A stretch of DNA of 64,000 nt from Pseudoips prasinana (GCA_951640165.1 OX621260.1:15022001-15086000); one strand, 5' to 3'. Positions 10,560 through 22,051 are shown, counted from the stretch's first letter. Numbers and translations: made by a program. Notes: a model not told the origin generated them from the letters alone.

Positions 10560-10790
10560 TCGACGAAGTCAATTATTCACCGGCTGAGCGGCGCGCCGGA
10601 ACAGCAACCGGCCAGTGCGGTCGAATATTGAAAATTATAATCGAGTTAATTTACTCCGTTGTTCGTTCCGTCGTTCCGTTGTTCCAACATTACCCATTGA
10701 TGCCCACAGCTTGGAGGTTAGAAATTCTGAAAATATTTTAGAAGTATCTCAGTTTTCTATTTAGTCCTATGGTTGATGACATGGTAAGTA
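10560..10790 (+). promoter_or_regulatory. Possible 5' region of gene 2
   Basis: A locally GC-rich stretch (GGCGCGCCGG near 10590) is followed by short GTTCCGTCGTTCCGTTG repeats and a consensus splice donor ATG/GTAAGTA at 10783. This could be promoter plus an untranslated first exon. Nothing directly shows transcription; it is offered because it lies 200 bp before the proposed coding start. Confidence 0.25.
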
Positions 10791-10988
10791 TAAATTGTAT
10801 AAAACCTTCGCGTTGTCTATTATTTGAGAGCAAAATCTGGCCACATCACCACACGTCAACAGCAAACACTTAAATGTCATTGTCATCAATAATCACGCCA
10901 TGCCCATTTGTTTCATAATACATATTTTTTATAGTTTTTTATATTTATATTTTTTATTTGAAATATGATAGGATATACTATATTGGAA

Positions 10989-13900
10989 ATGGAAAAGATG
11001 CCAGAGATCTTGAAAGAGTAAGTACTTACTTCGATAACTAGATGCCTTTAAATAAGGCATAAATGCCTGTCAATTATTATTTTGTAAATACTTTTGTGGG
11101 CTAGGCTAAGTATGTACTTTATCAAGAATAAGTCTCCGGAGCACAATCTTCAATGGTAACTCAAACCTATTACCTAGATAAATCACTAATAATTGAACTG
11201 ATTTGTTTTATGGATATAAAGTAAAACACATCAGTTTGATAAATAAGGAAACGCACAACAACTATTTAGTTAAAGAAAAAGCTGTAACTGGTAACTGAGG
11301 TAATTAAAGAGGTGCTTTAAGGCCGGCAACGCACCCGCGACTCTTCTGGTGTCGCGAGTTTCCATGGGTGGCGGTGATCACTTACCATCAGGTGACCCAC
11401 CTGCTCGTTTGTCGCCCTCTGATATAAAAAAAAGGTGGTGCGAGTCCCATTCGCCCTGAACTGCAACACTTGTCCGAATCCAATATTAAATTAAGTACGT
11501 GAGTTACCAGTTACAGTATTTAACTTTGTTAGCTCTTAACGTCATTTTTCATCATCCTCAACCTCATCATATAAGCCGAAAGACGCCCACTGCTGGACAA
11601 AGGCCACGCCCAAGATCTCCGTAATTGCCAGCCTTGCGCTATCCGCATCCAGCTCCTTCCAGCGACCCTCACAAGATCATCGATGCATCTTGTGGGGATC
11701 TCCACTCGTGAATCTTTCAGCCCCAGCGGCCATGCGTGGGCTCTACGAGCTATGTGCCCTGTCCACTGCCACTTCAGCTTGGCAATTCTTTGGGCTATGT
11801 CAGTTACTTTGGTTCGCCTGCGGTTCTCAGCATTTCTGATTCGATCGCGCAGCAAACGATTTTCAGCGTTGAAGCCAAAGGATCGAATGATTCAGTAATT
11901 TTTAATCTTTATCTATTTGAACGTTAATCACGATCAAGACGATCGGCGAATTAATCAGTAACTGTAGTCCCCCGGGCTTTTCTTAAGAACAGCTCCAACT
12001 TGGTCAGAGAATGTTCGACGAGGTCGTCCCTTCTTTATGTAAATAAATACTAAATATTTAGGATCGATTCACTCTAGTTTAAGAGAGGCAGGGCACAGCG
12101 TTCATTCACTCACAGAGAAGCCCGACTGGGGACGTACCTCCACCTTACAGAAGACATTCCTAAATAATAACTTTAATGTTGTGTTTCTGAGTGTAAGTAA
12201 GGTCGCCAGAGCTCATTGGGGTGGGGGGAACGGTCAGCGACACTTGTTTGCGGACTCTTTTGAAGGCCGACAACGCACCTGTGACTCCTCTAGTGTTGCG
12301 AGTAGCCATGGGCGGCGTTGATCACTTACCATTAGGTGACCCACTTGCTCGTATGTGGCCCTATGGCTTAAAAAAAGTCCATGAAACTACATAAGACCTT
12401 ATCCACTAAACTGGCTATGGTTCCTGTTAGCACCCCAAAAACGTTAAGAAATCAGGCCAGGGCTATTCCAGCCTAAATTAAAATGGCAGGTGTAATAATT
12501 GGCAACATGTTTTAGTAAACCTCGATGGCTGACGTGTGCGGCTGTGGCGGGGGCTGTCCTCATCATTGTCCTATCCGCAGTCTCTGTGGGTGCCTTCATC
12601 GGATACACATACTGCTATCTCGAACATCGGACGGGCTTTTCGAGGAGTTTGGTCTCCTTAACAGTTGATATACCAGGTGAATTTTTTAATATGGTATCTT
12701 ATATATTATTTTATCTTACTCCTCCTTGTTCCTTACAGATTAAATTCGTTGCTCTAAGCGATTACCTGGGATATTCCTGAGTCTCACTGCTCAGTGTCTT
12801 TTCATTGTGTGCTGATTTAATTCGTTAATCCAAAACAATAAAAGCGATACTCCAGGATGTGCCTGAGCCTCACTGCTCATTATCTTTTCATTTTGTGCCA
12901 TTTTTGCTTCTGGCTTGGCCCAAGCGGCGGAGTTGCAGTGGTGGGTAAGAGGGAGAGACGCTATTTTTTCACTTATAAGTACACTTTGTATAGGGGTGTT
13001 GGTCTAGCTGTAGCGTGTTTAACCACAGATAACGAGGTCCTGGGTTTAAATCCCAGATCGGGCCAACAGTGATTTTGTGTCAAAAGAAAGATGTTAATAT
13101 CAGCCTGAAGTCTGGGAGTTGGCGTATACCCCCGTGCCTCGCAGAGCACGTAAAGCCGTCGGTCCTGTACTTGACCTCTTTCCGGTCCTGTCGCTAGTCG
13201 TCCCATCGGATCATGAGAGTGATGGAATAGAAAGTGCTCTTGTGTTTGCGTACATACTGGAGCACTATAATATGTCCCGCGCAGATGGCTAGTCTCTATT
13301 GAGAATGGCTTCCGAACTGCAGTGTCTGAATTATGGCTATGGACATTATAATTAGAGGGGAGGCAAAATGTCGTACTTACCAGCCGTGAGTACAACCGCG
13401 AACGTTCCTCCACTACGCTCGCGCTCCATTACCTTTTTTTTGCAAAGAATGCCCTCTCGAACAATCAATCGGATAAGCAGCTTCGCTATTCCTATTAGAG
13501 ATGGGCCGAATGTGGTTTGAACCTAATATGAACTTCGGTTAAGCATTCGGTGAAATGAACAATTGCGCCGGATATTCGGTATTGAAACCAAATATCGGCT
13601 GAATGCCGTACCTAATTCGGCTCGAGCTTCCGAAATTCGGTTAAACCGAATATAAAATGAATTTCGGCTCAGGTTTGAGAAGTCTTTATTTTCTCATAAG
13701 AATTTACTGTAATTCACTTAGGTACATGAGAACGTTTAATTAGTGAATGGCATCTTGTGGGTACGCGCGGTTCACCTTCGGCCACATCTTCACTTACCAT
13801 TAGGTAAGAAGGAGGTCAAGCGCAAACCTATCCATCAAAAACAAAAATCCATCAAATGCCTTGCTTCGAGGTTCATACCCCAAAGCGGGTTCCTTAGTTG

Positions 13901-14156
13901 ATAGATTTATTTTAATCAGAACACTCATTATATTTATTTATTATTTCCAGCAAATCTAACACACTCTACCAACTTGCAAATAATTCAGTTACCACTGACA
14001 GAAACAGGTGACATATTTAAAAACACGAGTAACGGTGTGGCATCCAGCATATTATTATCGAGGATCATGAATATTGGCCATGCGGTGGTGGATGACGATT
14101 TTTACTCTATGCCCTGCTCTAGCGAAGAACAATTGGAGAGTATACATCATAATTGA
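10989..14156 (+). CDS. Predicted small single-pass membrane protein, gene 2
   Basis: Proposed exons are 10989-11017, 12516-12676 and 13951-14156, about 131 residues. Junctions are canonical: AAAGA/GTAAGT, TTTTAG/T, CCAG/GTGAAT, TTTCCAG/CA. Phases are 2 and 1, as in gene 1. The protein has a short N-terminus (M-E-K-M-P-E-I-L-K), a hydrophobic segment at about residues 16-36, then G-Y-T-Y-C-Y-L-E, closely like G-Y-N-Y-C-F-V-E of gene 1. A polar tail of about 90 residues follows with N-L-T and N-T-S sequons and an acidic D-D-D-F-Y. An AATAAA lies 47 bp after the stop. The family is unknown to me. Tandem duplication of an ancestral gene is the simplest reading. Exon 1 is tentative. Confidence 0.5.
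11313..11433 (+). repeat. Short retroposon copy, family G
   Basis: GGCCGGCAACGCACCCGCGA to TCGCCCTCTGATAT, ending in an A run. A second copy at 12259-12376 shares the ATCACTTACCAT-AGGTGACCCAC core. This is a common interspersed sequence type in moth genomes. It lies in intron 1 of gene 2. Confidence 0.55.
11529..11855 (-). pseudogene. RTE LINE C-terminal fragment in the left arm
   Basis: The minus frame gives L-R-D-R-I-R-N-A-E-N-R-R-R-T-K-V-T-D-I-A-Q-R (split here by dashes), K-L-K-W-Q-W-T-G-H-I-A-R-R and W-M-R-I-A-Q, all matching the RTE C-terminus at 41.2-41.5 kb. Its inner part is duplicated in inverse orientation at 14560-14650. Confidence 0.65.
11755..12095. repeat. Left arm of composite inverted repeat
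   Basis: About 340 bp made of an RTE C-terminal piece, a MITE-like half (TCAGTAATTTTTAATC) and a LINE piece (CTTGGTCAGAGAATGTTCGA). The same chain recurs reverse-complemented at 14323-14650. The arms enclose exons 2 and 3 of predicted gene 2. Confidence 0.75.
12259..12376 (+). repeat. Short retroposon copy, family G
   Basis: Second copy of the 11313 sequence, from GAAGGCCGACAACGCACCTG to an A run at 12370. It lies 140 bp before predicted exon 2 of gene 2. Confidence 0.55.
12770..12960 (+). repeat. Two partial copies of interspersed repeat H
   Basis: CTGAGTCTCACTGCTCAGTG (12777) and CTGAGCCTCACTGCTCATTA (12862) are successive partial copies. The second continues to GTTGCAGTGGTGGGTAAGAG. Minus-strand relatives are at 17588-17683 and 24688-24783. 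Confidence 0.5.
12991..13309 (+). mobile_element. tRNA-derived SINE, family B
   Basis: The tRNA-like head has an A-box-like GGTCTAGCTGTAGCG and a B box in CTGGGTTTAAATCCCAG. The body has CTGAAGTCTGGGAGTT and GGATCATGAGAGTGATGGAA, and the tail has CGCGCAGATGGCTAG. Other copies: 23573-23798 (minus) and 55841-56212 (plus). It lies in intron 2 of gene 2. Confidence 0.75.
13505..13685. repeat. Cluster of CCGAAT / ATTCGG motifs
   Basis: At least eight close variants of ATTCGG or CCGAAT in both orientations occur within about 180 bp, for example ATATTCGGTATTG and AAACCGAATATAAAATG. It is not a strict tandem repeat. It may be a decayed repeat or a cluster of protein-binding sites within intron 2 of gene 2. 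Confidence 0.5.
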
Positions 14157-14202
14157 TAGATGATCGATAAAAAGTCAGTACAGTGTAAAAGTGTTCATTT
14201 TC

Positions 14203-14208
14203 AATAAA
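14203..14208 (+). terminator. Polyadenylation signal of gene 2
   Basis: AATAAA 47 bp after the TGA of the proposed last exon, followed by a T-rich stretch. Position and spacing fit a eukaryotic 3' end. Confidence 0.5.
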
Positions 14209-14322
14209 TACTATCTTCAAAAAAGACTTTCTTATATTTAAGTTTTACTGCCCAACCAAACTAAATAGTTTGGTTAGGCAGTAAAACCTCTTTCTGTTTC
14301 TGATTAAAGGAAACCTCTTTCT

Positions 14323-14650
14323 GCCTCTCTTAAACTAGAGTGAATCGATCCTAAATATTTAGTATTTATTTACATAAAGAAGGGACGACCTCGGCGAACA
14401 TTCTCTGACTAAGTTGGAGCTGTTCTTAAGAAAAGCCCGGAGGACAACCGATTAATTCGCCGATCGTCGTGATCGTGATCAACGTTCAAATAGATGAAGA
14501 TGAAAAATTACTGAATCATTCGATCCTTTGGCTTCAACGTTGAAAATCGATCGCGCGATCGAATCAGAAATGCTGAGAACCGCAGGCGAACCAAAGAAAC
14601 CGATATAGCCCAAAGAATTGTCAAGCTGAAGTGGCAGTGGACTGGGCACC
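14323..14650. repeat. Right arm of composite inverted repeat
   Basis: Reverse complement of 11755-12095, from CCTCTCTTAAACTAGAGTGA (14321) through TTCTTAAGAAAAGCCCGG to the RTE piece CAAGCTGAAGTGGCAGTGG. It retains the same internal joins as the left arm but with point changes and small gaps. Confidence 0.75.
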
Positions 14651-14659
14651 CCCTATTTA

Positions 14660-15655
14660 GTTTGTGTGGGAAGTATTTAAAAAGGAAAGAAAGAAAGATT
14701 TCGTTTCAAAAATTGCACAGACAACACAATAAAAAACATCAAAAAAAATTAAAATTAAAATTAAAACGAAGACTTGTCCGTGCAAGTCTGAAATGGCACC
14801 ACCTCAGCATTTGCTAGAACACTTTATAGTTCTAGCGCTGGTAATTCTGATGGTGCTGAGGGACTATCACGGAACTTTAGCTTAAATATAATATAAACAA
14901 TTCACGGACAATTGAGCTGTCTTACAAATGAGTGATAAAATAAAACACCAATTATTAACAATAAAAACATAGTATCTAAACCCTAAACATAAAAAATAAA
15001 ACTAGTGTGTTTGGTATGCTAGTGTCACATGGCTAATAACTAGCTTTTTCCCGCAACTTTGTCCCCGTGTTAGTCGAAATAGACATCAAAGAGGTCAAAA
15101 CGAATTTCTATGTTACAGATGGAACCTTCCCCCTACCGAAAAAATACTCATTTCGTATATTTTTTTTATTTGATCAAGTTTCTTACAATTTTTCAACCCC
15201 TACTTTAACTCCTTACGGGGTAAATCTTAGTATTAAAACATGTCATATGAATATAAATGAGATTATATTGTGAGTGAGTGAGTATACAAGTTTGAAGTTG
15301 ATCAGACCAAGAGAACACGTTGTTCCATACAAAATTTGCAACTCCTTTTTGCTTTACCCAGGGGTTTAAGCTGTGCGTTGATCGATCAGTCAGTTTCTAC
15401 TTTTATATACTATCTGGACGGCCAGAACTTCTACAATAATAGTTTTATACGGCCTTTTTATTTCTTAATTCTCCTTTCTGTACTATTTTTCAAACATATT
15501 TTTATATAAATCTTGCCCTGACAATGACAGATATAACTAAATAAGTGTTATGCAAACTTTTGACCATTCTGAACTTTTGCGCTTACGTACATTCGGCATT
15601 ATTTTTCAAAGACTTTAGCAGAAATACGGAAGTTAATAGCTATCTTCCGGGGTAG
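14660..15655. other. No gene seen; AT-rich repeat debris
   Basis: Contains an AATTAAA-type tail near 14745-14765 and a degenerate interspersed segment at 15060-15260 with a 68-codon chance frame. No splice-supported exon or protein motif was found. Confidence 0.4.
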
Positions 15656-15659
15656 TTTA

Positions 15660-15765
15660 CAAACATAAATGACGGGCACATAGCACACACAGACTCAGAA
15701 CAACTACCTATGCATCACACAAACTAACGTAGCGAGTGTCTCACCGCTGCGGCACACGTATAGTC
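15660..15765 (-). repeat. SINE remnant
   Basis: CAGACTCAGAACAACTACCT and CACCGCTGCGGCACACGT match the body and head of the minus-strand SINE at 62155-62282, but the B box is degraded. Confidence 0.4.
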
Positions 15766-15820
15766 AAATATATTAAACCCTAATCCTACTTTCTACTAAT
15801 ATAATAAATGACTGTGACAG

Positions 15821-16025
15821 GCCGGGTGGCATGGTTGGTAGATGCTTGCCGCACACCGCAGGTTGTGGGTTCGATTCCCACCCAGGACAGATATTTGTGT
15901 GCATGAATATGTCTGTTTGTTGTGTGACTGGATGAAATTATCTATATAAGTAAGTATTTACAAAAGTAAGTAGTTCATGTAGTATATCAGTTATCTGGTT
16001 TCCATAATACAAGCTCTTCTTAGTT
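15821..16025 (+). mobile_element. tRNA-derived SINE, family A
   Basis: Plus-strand copy with head GGTGGCATGGTTGGTAGATG, B box GGTTCGATTCCC, body CAGATATTTGTGTGCATGAA and tail TCTGGTTTCCATAATACAAG. Confidence 0.75.
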
Positions 16026-16054
16026 GTTATTCTTCTGTGTACCAGAATATTATT

Positions 16055-16170
16055 GTAAATGTTAAAGTTTGTGAGTATGGGTTTGTTACTCTTTCACGCA
16101 AAAACTGCCGAACAGATTTTGATGAAACTTTGTGGTAATATAGCTTATATATGCGTTATATGGCTATCTT
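16055..16170 (+). repeat. Helitron family 2 fragment
   Basis: AAAGTTTGTGAGTATGGGTT and AACAGATTTTGATGAAACTT match the interior of the element at 23213-23358. Both termini are missing. Confidence 0.45.
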
Positions 16171-16830
16171 TCTATATGTATAAAATGAATGTCTGTCTGT
16201 ACCTATGTCCTTTTATATAATCGTAAGCAATGCATTTGATCATGTGATGAAACTCCAAGATTTCTAAAAAGGCATATAAGAATATTTTATATTCCTTTTT
16301 CGAAATTTCTCTATAAAAAACTTATCAAAACTACTATGGACTAAAGTGCTTCACATAAAATTTAAATAAATCACATCGATTTCAACTCTATCTCCAAAGA
16401 AGTAGCCATTTTGACTTATAATACATGGATTGTCGATATGAATGTATAAATATTAATTTAATGTATACTGAGGTCATGAACGAAGACTTTTTTCAAATCG
16501 ACTATCTTTTGCTCGGTGAACGCCTGTTCAATTTATATCTGCAACATTATCTTCGCGTACAATTTCATTTTATTTGACGAAATGTATCGAGAGTGATAAT
16601 GAGTGTAGGCGTTAGCAGGCACTTTTAAGAGGGATTTTCTGATAATAACCGTTAATCCCTCAAAATTCATACCACTTGAAGTATATAATTAACACTTCTG
16701 ACGCTATTGTCACGAATATTGTAGATATAAACATAGAGGAATTATTCAAGTTACAAAACAATGAATCCCTATATTCTTTTGTCCCTAGAAGAAGTCAACC
16801 CGAGGGAATAGCTACAAATAATAGCCTATA

Positions 16831-17086
16831 ATAACCTGGGACATTATTTACACACGGCCATCTGATCCCAAACCAAGCAGAGCTTGTACTATGGAAACCA
16901 GATAACTGATATACTACCTACATAGGTATACTACTTTTCATTTGTAAATACGTACTTATATAGATAATTACACCCAGACTCAGTACAAACAGACATGTTC
17001 ATGCAAATAAATATCTGTCCTGGGTGGGAATCGAACCCACCTCCGGCGTGAAAAGCAAGCATTTGCCAACCACGCCAACAGGCCCG
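16831..17086 (-). mobile_element. tRNA-derived SINE, family A
   Basis: Minus-strand copy with B box GGTTCGATTCCCACCCAGGA (read minus) and head GGCGTGGTTGGCAAATGC at the right. Nearly complete. Confidence 0.78.
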
Positions 17087-17092
17087 TCAAAG

Positions 17093-17390
17093 TATGCTAT
17101 AAGAGCAATTACCAAAGCGGAAACAAGCTGTGAAGTTTGCAACCAAAATGTACCCATGAAAAATCCAGTTATCCTCTGATAATCATCATTTCCAGGTAAA
17201 GCGGAAGGAAGGAAGTATTAGCCTTCACACCGACGATTATTCCCAAAGAGGCGAATGAGATGGTGCGTCGCCATTATCGGTATGACGAATAAGCCGTGAT
17301 TCACAGGTGGTTGAGCGGATTATTTGGGATCTCCGGTTATCTCATGTCAGCCAAATGACGTCCACAGCTAGACAAATGCTTCCTCAAAAG
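17093..17390. other. No gene seen
   Basis: A possible acceptor TTTCCAG at 17195 is followed by 20 sense codons. No donor partner or protein similarity supports an exon. Confidence 0.3.
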
Positions 17391-17421
17391 ACTTACTCAA
17401 TGGAGATAAATTCATTATTAG

Positions 17422-17576
17422 GTGAAATATGCCATTGCCTGCTACGCTTGGCAGGCGGGTTGGCGATCGCAGTACTATGGTCAAAGTACACAGAAATACC
17501 CTCCTGCCCGTTCTTGAGGAGATATTCCCTTGGGATGATTTCTGCGCCCCCCACGGGATAAGATGGTGTAATCGGG
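17422..17576 (-). repeat. Interspersed repeat I
   Basis: GCTTGGCAGGCGGGTTGGCG and GAGATATTCCCTTGGG match 61263-61490 and, reversed, 38786-38860. Possibly the 3' part of an RTE-dependent retroposon. Confidence 0.4.
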
Positions 17577-17587
17577 ACTAGTACCTC

Positions 17588-17683
17588 CCTCTTACTCACC
17601 ACTGCACCTCCTGTAGGCCTGGATCAACAGTAGCACACAATGAAATGACAATGAGTGGTGACGCTCAAGCATGTGCCCGGGAA
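17588..17683 (-). repeat. Interspersed repeat H
   Basis: TACCTCCCTCTTACTCACCA to GACGCTCAAGCATG, the reverse complement of the 12853-12960 sequence and parallel to 24688-24783. Confidence 0.45.
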
Positions 17684-17888
17684 GATAAAGATAAAGATAA
17701 AAGTCATTTATTTGCGTGAATAAGGTGACAAAAGTTCTTAACATAATACAAATAGGTATCTCTTACTCTACTTTTCAGCATGCAAATATACATTTTAATA
17801 CAAAAAATTACCATACAATTTATACTTAATTCATTATTAATAGTAATTTATAGCAATATAGATTTTTGTAAATATAAACACACAAGGC

Positions 17889-20788
17889 TCACAGCTTATA
17901 GTCAAGGTATTCTTGTATACTATAGAAACATTTATCCGTTAAAAATTTGGTTAAGTAACGTTTAAATTTAAAAAATGGTAGTGCTTTTATGAAACTTGGC
18001 ACTTTATTAAATAATTTAATACACATAATATAGCTGTTGTTAGCTGTACACGTGAGATTCGTTTTCGGTCTGTATAGCATATTGGCATTAACAGACCGAG
18101 GTGCATAGTGAGGCGTTGCTTGCGGGAAAATTGACCTGTTTTTAAATGCAAATAAACAACATTCCGATATATATATACAAGGTAAGGTCATTATATTATA
18201 TTTTCTAAAGTATGGACGACACGAATCTATCTGTTTAATGCCAAATATAGCTCTTACACACTTTTTTGCATTATAAAAGCTTGGTCAATATCAACACAAC
18301 GACCCCATAGAATTATGCCGTACCGGAGAATGGCAGATATGTAACCGTGATATGCGGTGATTGCAGCATCTCTCGAGACTTCAAAACTAATACGCCTCAA
18401 AGGATAGACAAAACTGTTCAATTTGCTACAAATTTCATTAAGATGATTTTTCCAAGAGCAGTAATTATCTAGCGATATCCCAAGAAATTTTACCAGCCCA
18501 GTTTCGGACAGCGGGATGTCTTTATAGGCTATGTTTAGTTTCAGTGGTTTTGATCTATATGTGTTGAATTGCATTAATTTAGTTTTACTAATATTAACCT
18601 TTGAATTGTTTACTTCCAGCCACTCGATAGACATTTTTAATGCCACGTTTATATCGTGCTCATATGAATTTTAATTAACACCCTTTACGATGATTGTAGT
18701 ATCGTCCGCAAATAGTACACATTTATGATTAATAATATTCGGAAAATCATTTATGTAAAGCAAGAACAAAAGTGGGCCAAAAATACTGCCTTGTGGTACA
18801 CCATATCTACTAAACATAAATGAGGACTGAAATGACTCTATCGTCTTGGATTTATCATTATAACTTATTATTTCTACTTGTTGGGTTCTATTATATAAGT
18901 AGGATTCAAGCCAGTTATACGCTTTTCCTCTAACTCCATATCTGAAAAGTTTTTCCAATAACCGTCTGTGGCAGACATGATCAAATGCCTAACTCATGTC
19001 CATAAAAAGTACTGAAACGGGGATTTTGTTATCAATACATTCCATTATTGCCTTTATCAATTGAAAGGCTGCCAAAGAAGTGCTTCTATTTTTACGAAAG
19101 CCATTCTGTTCGTCTTTAATTACTTGATGCTTTTCCATGAAATTTAGTAACTTACGATAAAACATCTTTTCAAAAATTTTTGAGAATATAGGTATTAATG
19201 TTACCGGCCTTTAATTATCCATTTGAGTTTTATCACCTTTATTTTTATATAAAGGTTTCACAATAGATCTTTTTAAAATATCGGGAAATATTCCTTCATC
19301 TAATGATAGGTTAATAACATGCAACAGAGGTTCCAGTATGATATCAATTGATAATTTTACAATATCAGTGCGAATTCCATCATAACCGGAGGCTTTGGAA
19401 TTATTTAAAGAGCTGACAATTTTTTTAAGATCACTTCCTCCTTAAGGGGACAAAAATATAGATTTACTTATTGACTCTATATTTTTAATGCTGTTGACAT
19501 TCGATTTTACCTTATTATCAGGGTCACTGTCAGAAACCACATTAATGAAAAAATTATTAAAATGATTTGCAATGGAGCCGGGATTCGTATCATTGTGGCC
19601 ATTGACAGAAATACTAGAGATACACCTGTTTTTAACGTTTGTATTAGTATGTTCTTGTATAACATTCCACACTGCTTTGCACTTGTTGCGAGCTCTATTA
19701 ATATATTTCGTATTATTACGTTTTTTTGAAATAAATATGCATTTTCTTCATATACTACAATAGTTTTTATACATGTTTCTGTGATATTGATTATGTTTTA
19801 ATTTATAATGAATTTGATTTTTTTTCTTACAACTTATTTTTATCCCTTTAGTAAGCCAGTTCAATTTATTTAAAGTCTTATTTGTAACTTTTACTCGAAT
19901 GATAGGAAAGCATAATTTGTAAAATAGCAAAAAAATATCGTTAAACCTACGAAACGCTTCATTTGTTGAAGTTTCTTGCAGAACGTCATTAAAGGACAAG
20001 CAGGATATTGCGTTTAGAAATTTATCTATATTTTCCTTGCTGTAATCTGGTCTTAGTTCATACCACCATTTTGGACCAGGTTGCTGACGCTTTATAACAG
20101 CCCAAGAATACGTTTGAGCTGTGTGATCCGATAATTCTAAATTATGTATTGCTGCACAGCCTTCTTGGATACCGGTTATTATGTGATCTATACATATCTC
20201 TGTTTTTTCGGTTAATCGAGTAGTCGTTAATATTACATGTTTTATATTATATGTTTCTAACAAGTTATTATATTCTCTAGAGTCTTTAGATTGTTTTAAA
20301 ATATCTATATTTACATCTCCACAAAGAATAATCTTTCTTGTATTGTGACAGAGCTTTCCCAAAACAGTATCAAGTTTATTGAGAAAAGTTATTACATTTG
20401 AGGACGGTGTTCTATACAGACATATTAATCTTATACCACATTTAATTAATTCCACTCCACAACATTCAAATACGCATATCTCGCATAAAGTTTGTATTTC
20501 CTGTAAAATTTTAAATTCAATATCATTGTTAATTAGAATAGCGACACCTCCTCTTTTGGACGTTTTTCTGGAGTAGTATGCTGCTGTTGCTGAAGCCTTT
20601 TAGACGTAATTTATTTCAGTGCCTTCAAGCAGGAATGTTTCACTAAGACATAATGCGTCTATACGTACACCTCTTTCTGATAAGTCCAACAAGGCAACCG
20701 AAATTTCGTCACTCTTACTTAAGGCACCAGCTATATTTTGATGCATAATAGTTAAGTGGGGATCATATTTACTAACGAAAACATTCAT
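17889..20788 (-). pseudogene. LINE ORF2: endonuclease and reverse transcriptase
   Basis: Minus-strand ATG at 20788. Endonuclease blocks: M-H-Q-N-I-A-G and L-C-L-S-E-T-F (20740-20630), I-L-C-G-D-V-N-I-D near 20320 and L-E-L-S-D-H-T near 20130. Reverse transcriptase blocks: Y-G-V-P-Q-G-S near 18800 and the catalytic F-A-D-D-T near 18700. The thumb with L-G-I-S-L-D follows at 18254-18646, and the C-terminus with I-K-L-F-N-K-V-P ends at 17889. The frame changes at least six times. Both strands of the target site would be cut and primed by this protein if intact. Confidence 0.78.
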
Positions 20789-22051
20789 TTATCGTTTCAG
20801 TTTCCATACCAATATTATTGGTCTGCACACTAGCATTTTTTAAATTAAACGTTTGTGTCATGACTTCCCTTGTGCACAGTTTTCTTCTCTGTGTCATTAC
20901 ATTTTGAGTGTAAGCTTGGTAATTATTTTTGTAAATTACATGCAAAATTTGTCTGTGAATTAATCCACAAATATGAAGTTTGTTCGCATAATTTGATGAT
21001 GTTATACAGTCACTATGCAAAGTTACATAATAAGAATTTTTACAATTATGGCATACAAATTTCAGTAGATTATTTACATTATTTATGTTTAAGAATCTGT
21101 GATTGTAGAGTTGACCAACCAACACATTAGTAAACTTCATTTGGCTTAATGTATGATGTAAATACGTTTGAATGTTCATAGGTTGTCTATCGTTTAAACC
21201 TGCTAATATTATAATAAAATCGGATTTACTTCTTCCATTGTTGCATACGGTTTTATAATTGACGTTACTGTAAAATTCGTCACAAGATAGTGCTGCAGAA
21301 TGTTTCGGATACCACGTCCAGATTGATCGGCAAATAACATAACTCTGTGAGTCCCTTTTTCTTGGGTTTGCGACTGAGTCATCACATGGCTATTTAATTT
21401 TATTTGCGTTTGGACCTGTAAGCAAGGGCTTTTTGAATTTGAATCTATATCAGTTATGGAAGAGGACCTCTGTTTATTTGGTATATCCTGATTATTTGAA
21501 TGTACGCATGTATGAGTTTTCTCAAAAGTTTGGTTCAGTGACTTTTCATTCATCTGTCCTTGAGTACTACAGTTTGATAATGCTGTATTAAAAGAATTGC
21601 CAATATTGGGTGTTGCATGCGTTAATACGACAGAATCAGATGGATCATTTACTACAGGAGAATGACTCAGTTGCAGTGGAGTAGAAAAACCGCTCATTTT
21701 CAATATATTTTTTTTCAGTGTAGATTTAGTCGTACGGTTCTTTCTTTCCGATAAATTCACTTTCTTATACGTTTCCATAACTTTTATGTATCGGTCTATA
21801 TCCATCTTTAAGTGACTATTTTCACTGTTTAAATTTTCAATTTCAATATGGGCGCTTTCTAAATCCATGTTCAATCTTTTAATGGTTTCTTTGAGGCTTA
21901 ACACGAGATTGCTGTCCTCATTGTGTGATGTATTCGGTAAACTCATAATTGTAGTATCTAGTAGCGACGAATTTACATCGAAAAGGCTGCCCGTTGAATG
22001 TGATCTTTGTGGTTTGCGAACAGTAATATTATCCATTTCATGAACATCCAT
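20772..22051 (-). pseudogene. LINE ORF1: coiled coil plus SGNH-esterase-like domain
   Basis: Minus-strand frame from an ATG at 22051. Residues about 45-100 form a heptad-rich coiled coil (L-K-E-T-I-K-R-L-N-M-D-L, then E-N-L-N-S-E-N). A long Ser/Thr/Gln-rich linker follows. The C-terminal half has an SGNH-like block, L-F-A-D-Q-S-G-R-G near 21335, and after a one-base shift near 21215, I-I-I-L-A-G-L-N-D-R, the G-x-N-D block. Such ORF1 proteins bind element RNA in the cytoplasm; esterase activity is only proposed for the family. The stop at 20772 lies inside ORF2. Confidence 0.7.

Noticed and set aside
17196..17260. Possible terminal exon after TTTCCAG with 20 sense codons
   Set aside because: No matching donor, no similarity to the two membrane-protein exons, and too short to support.
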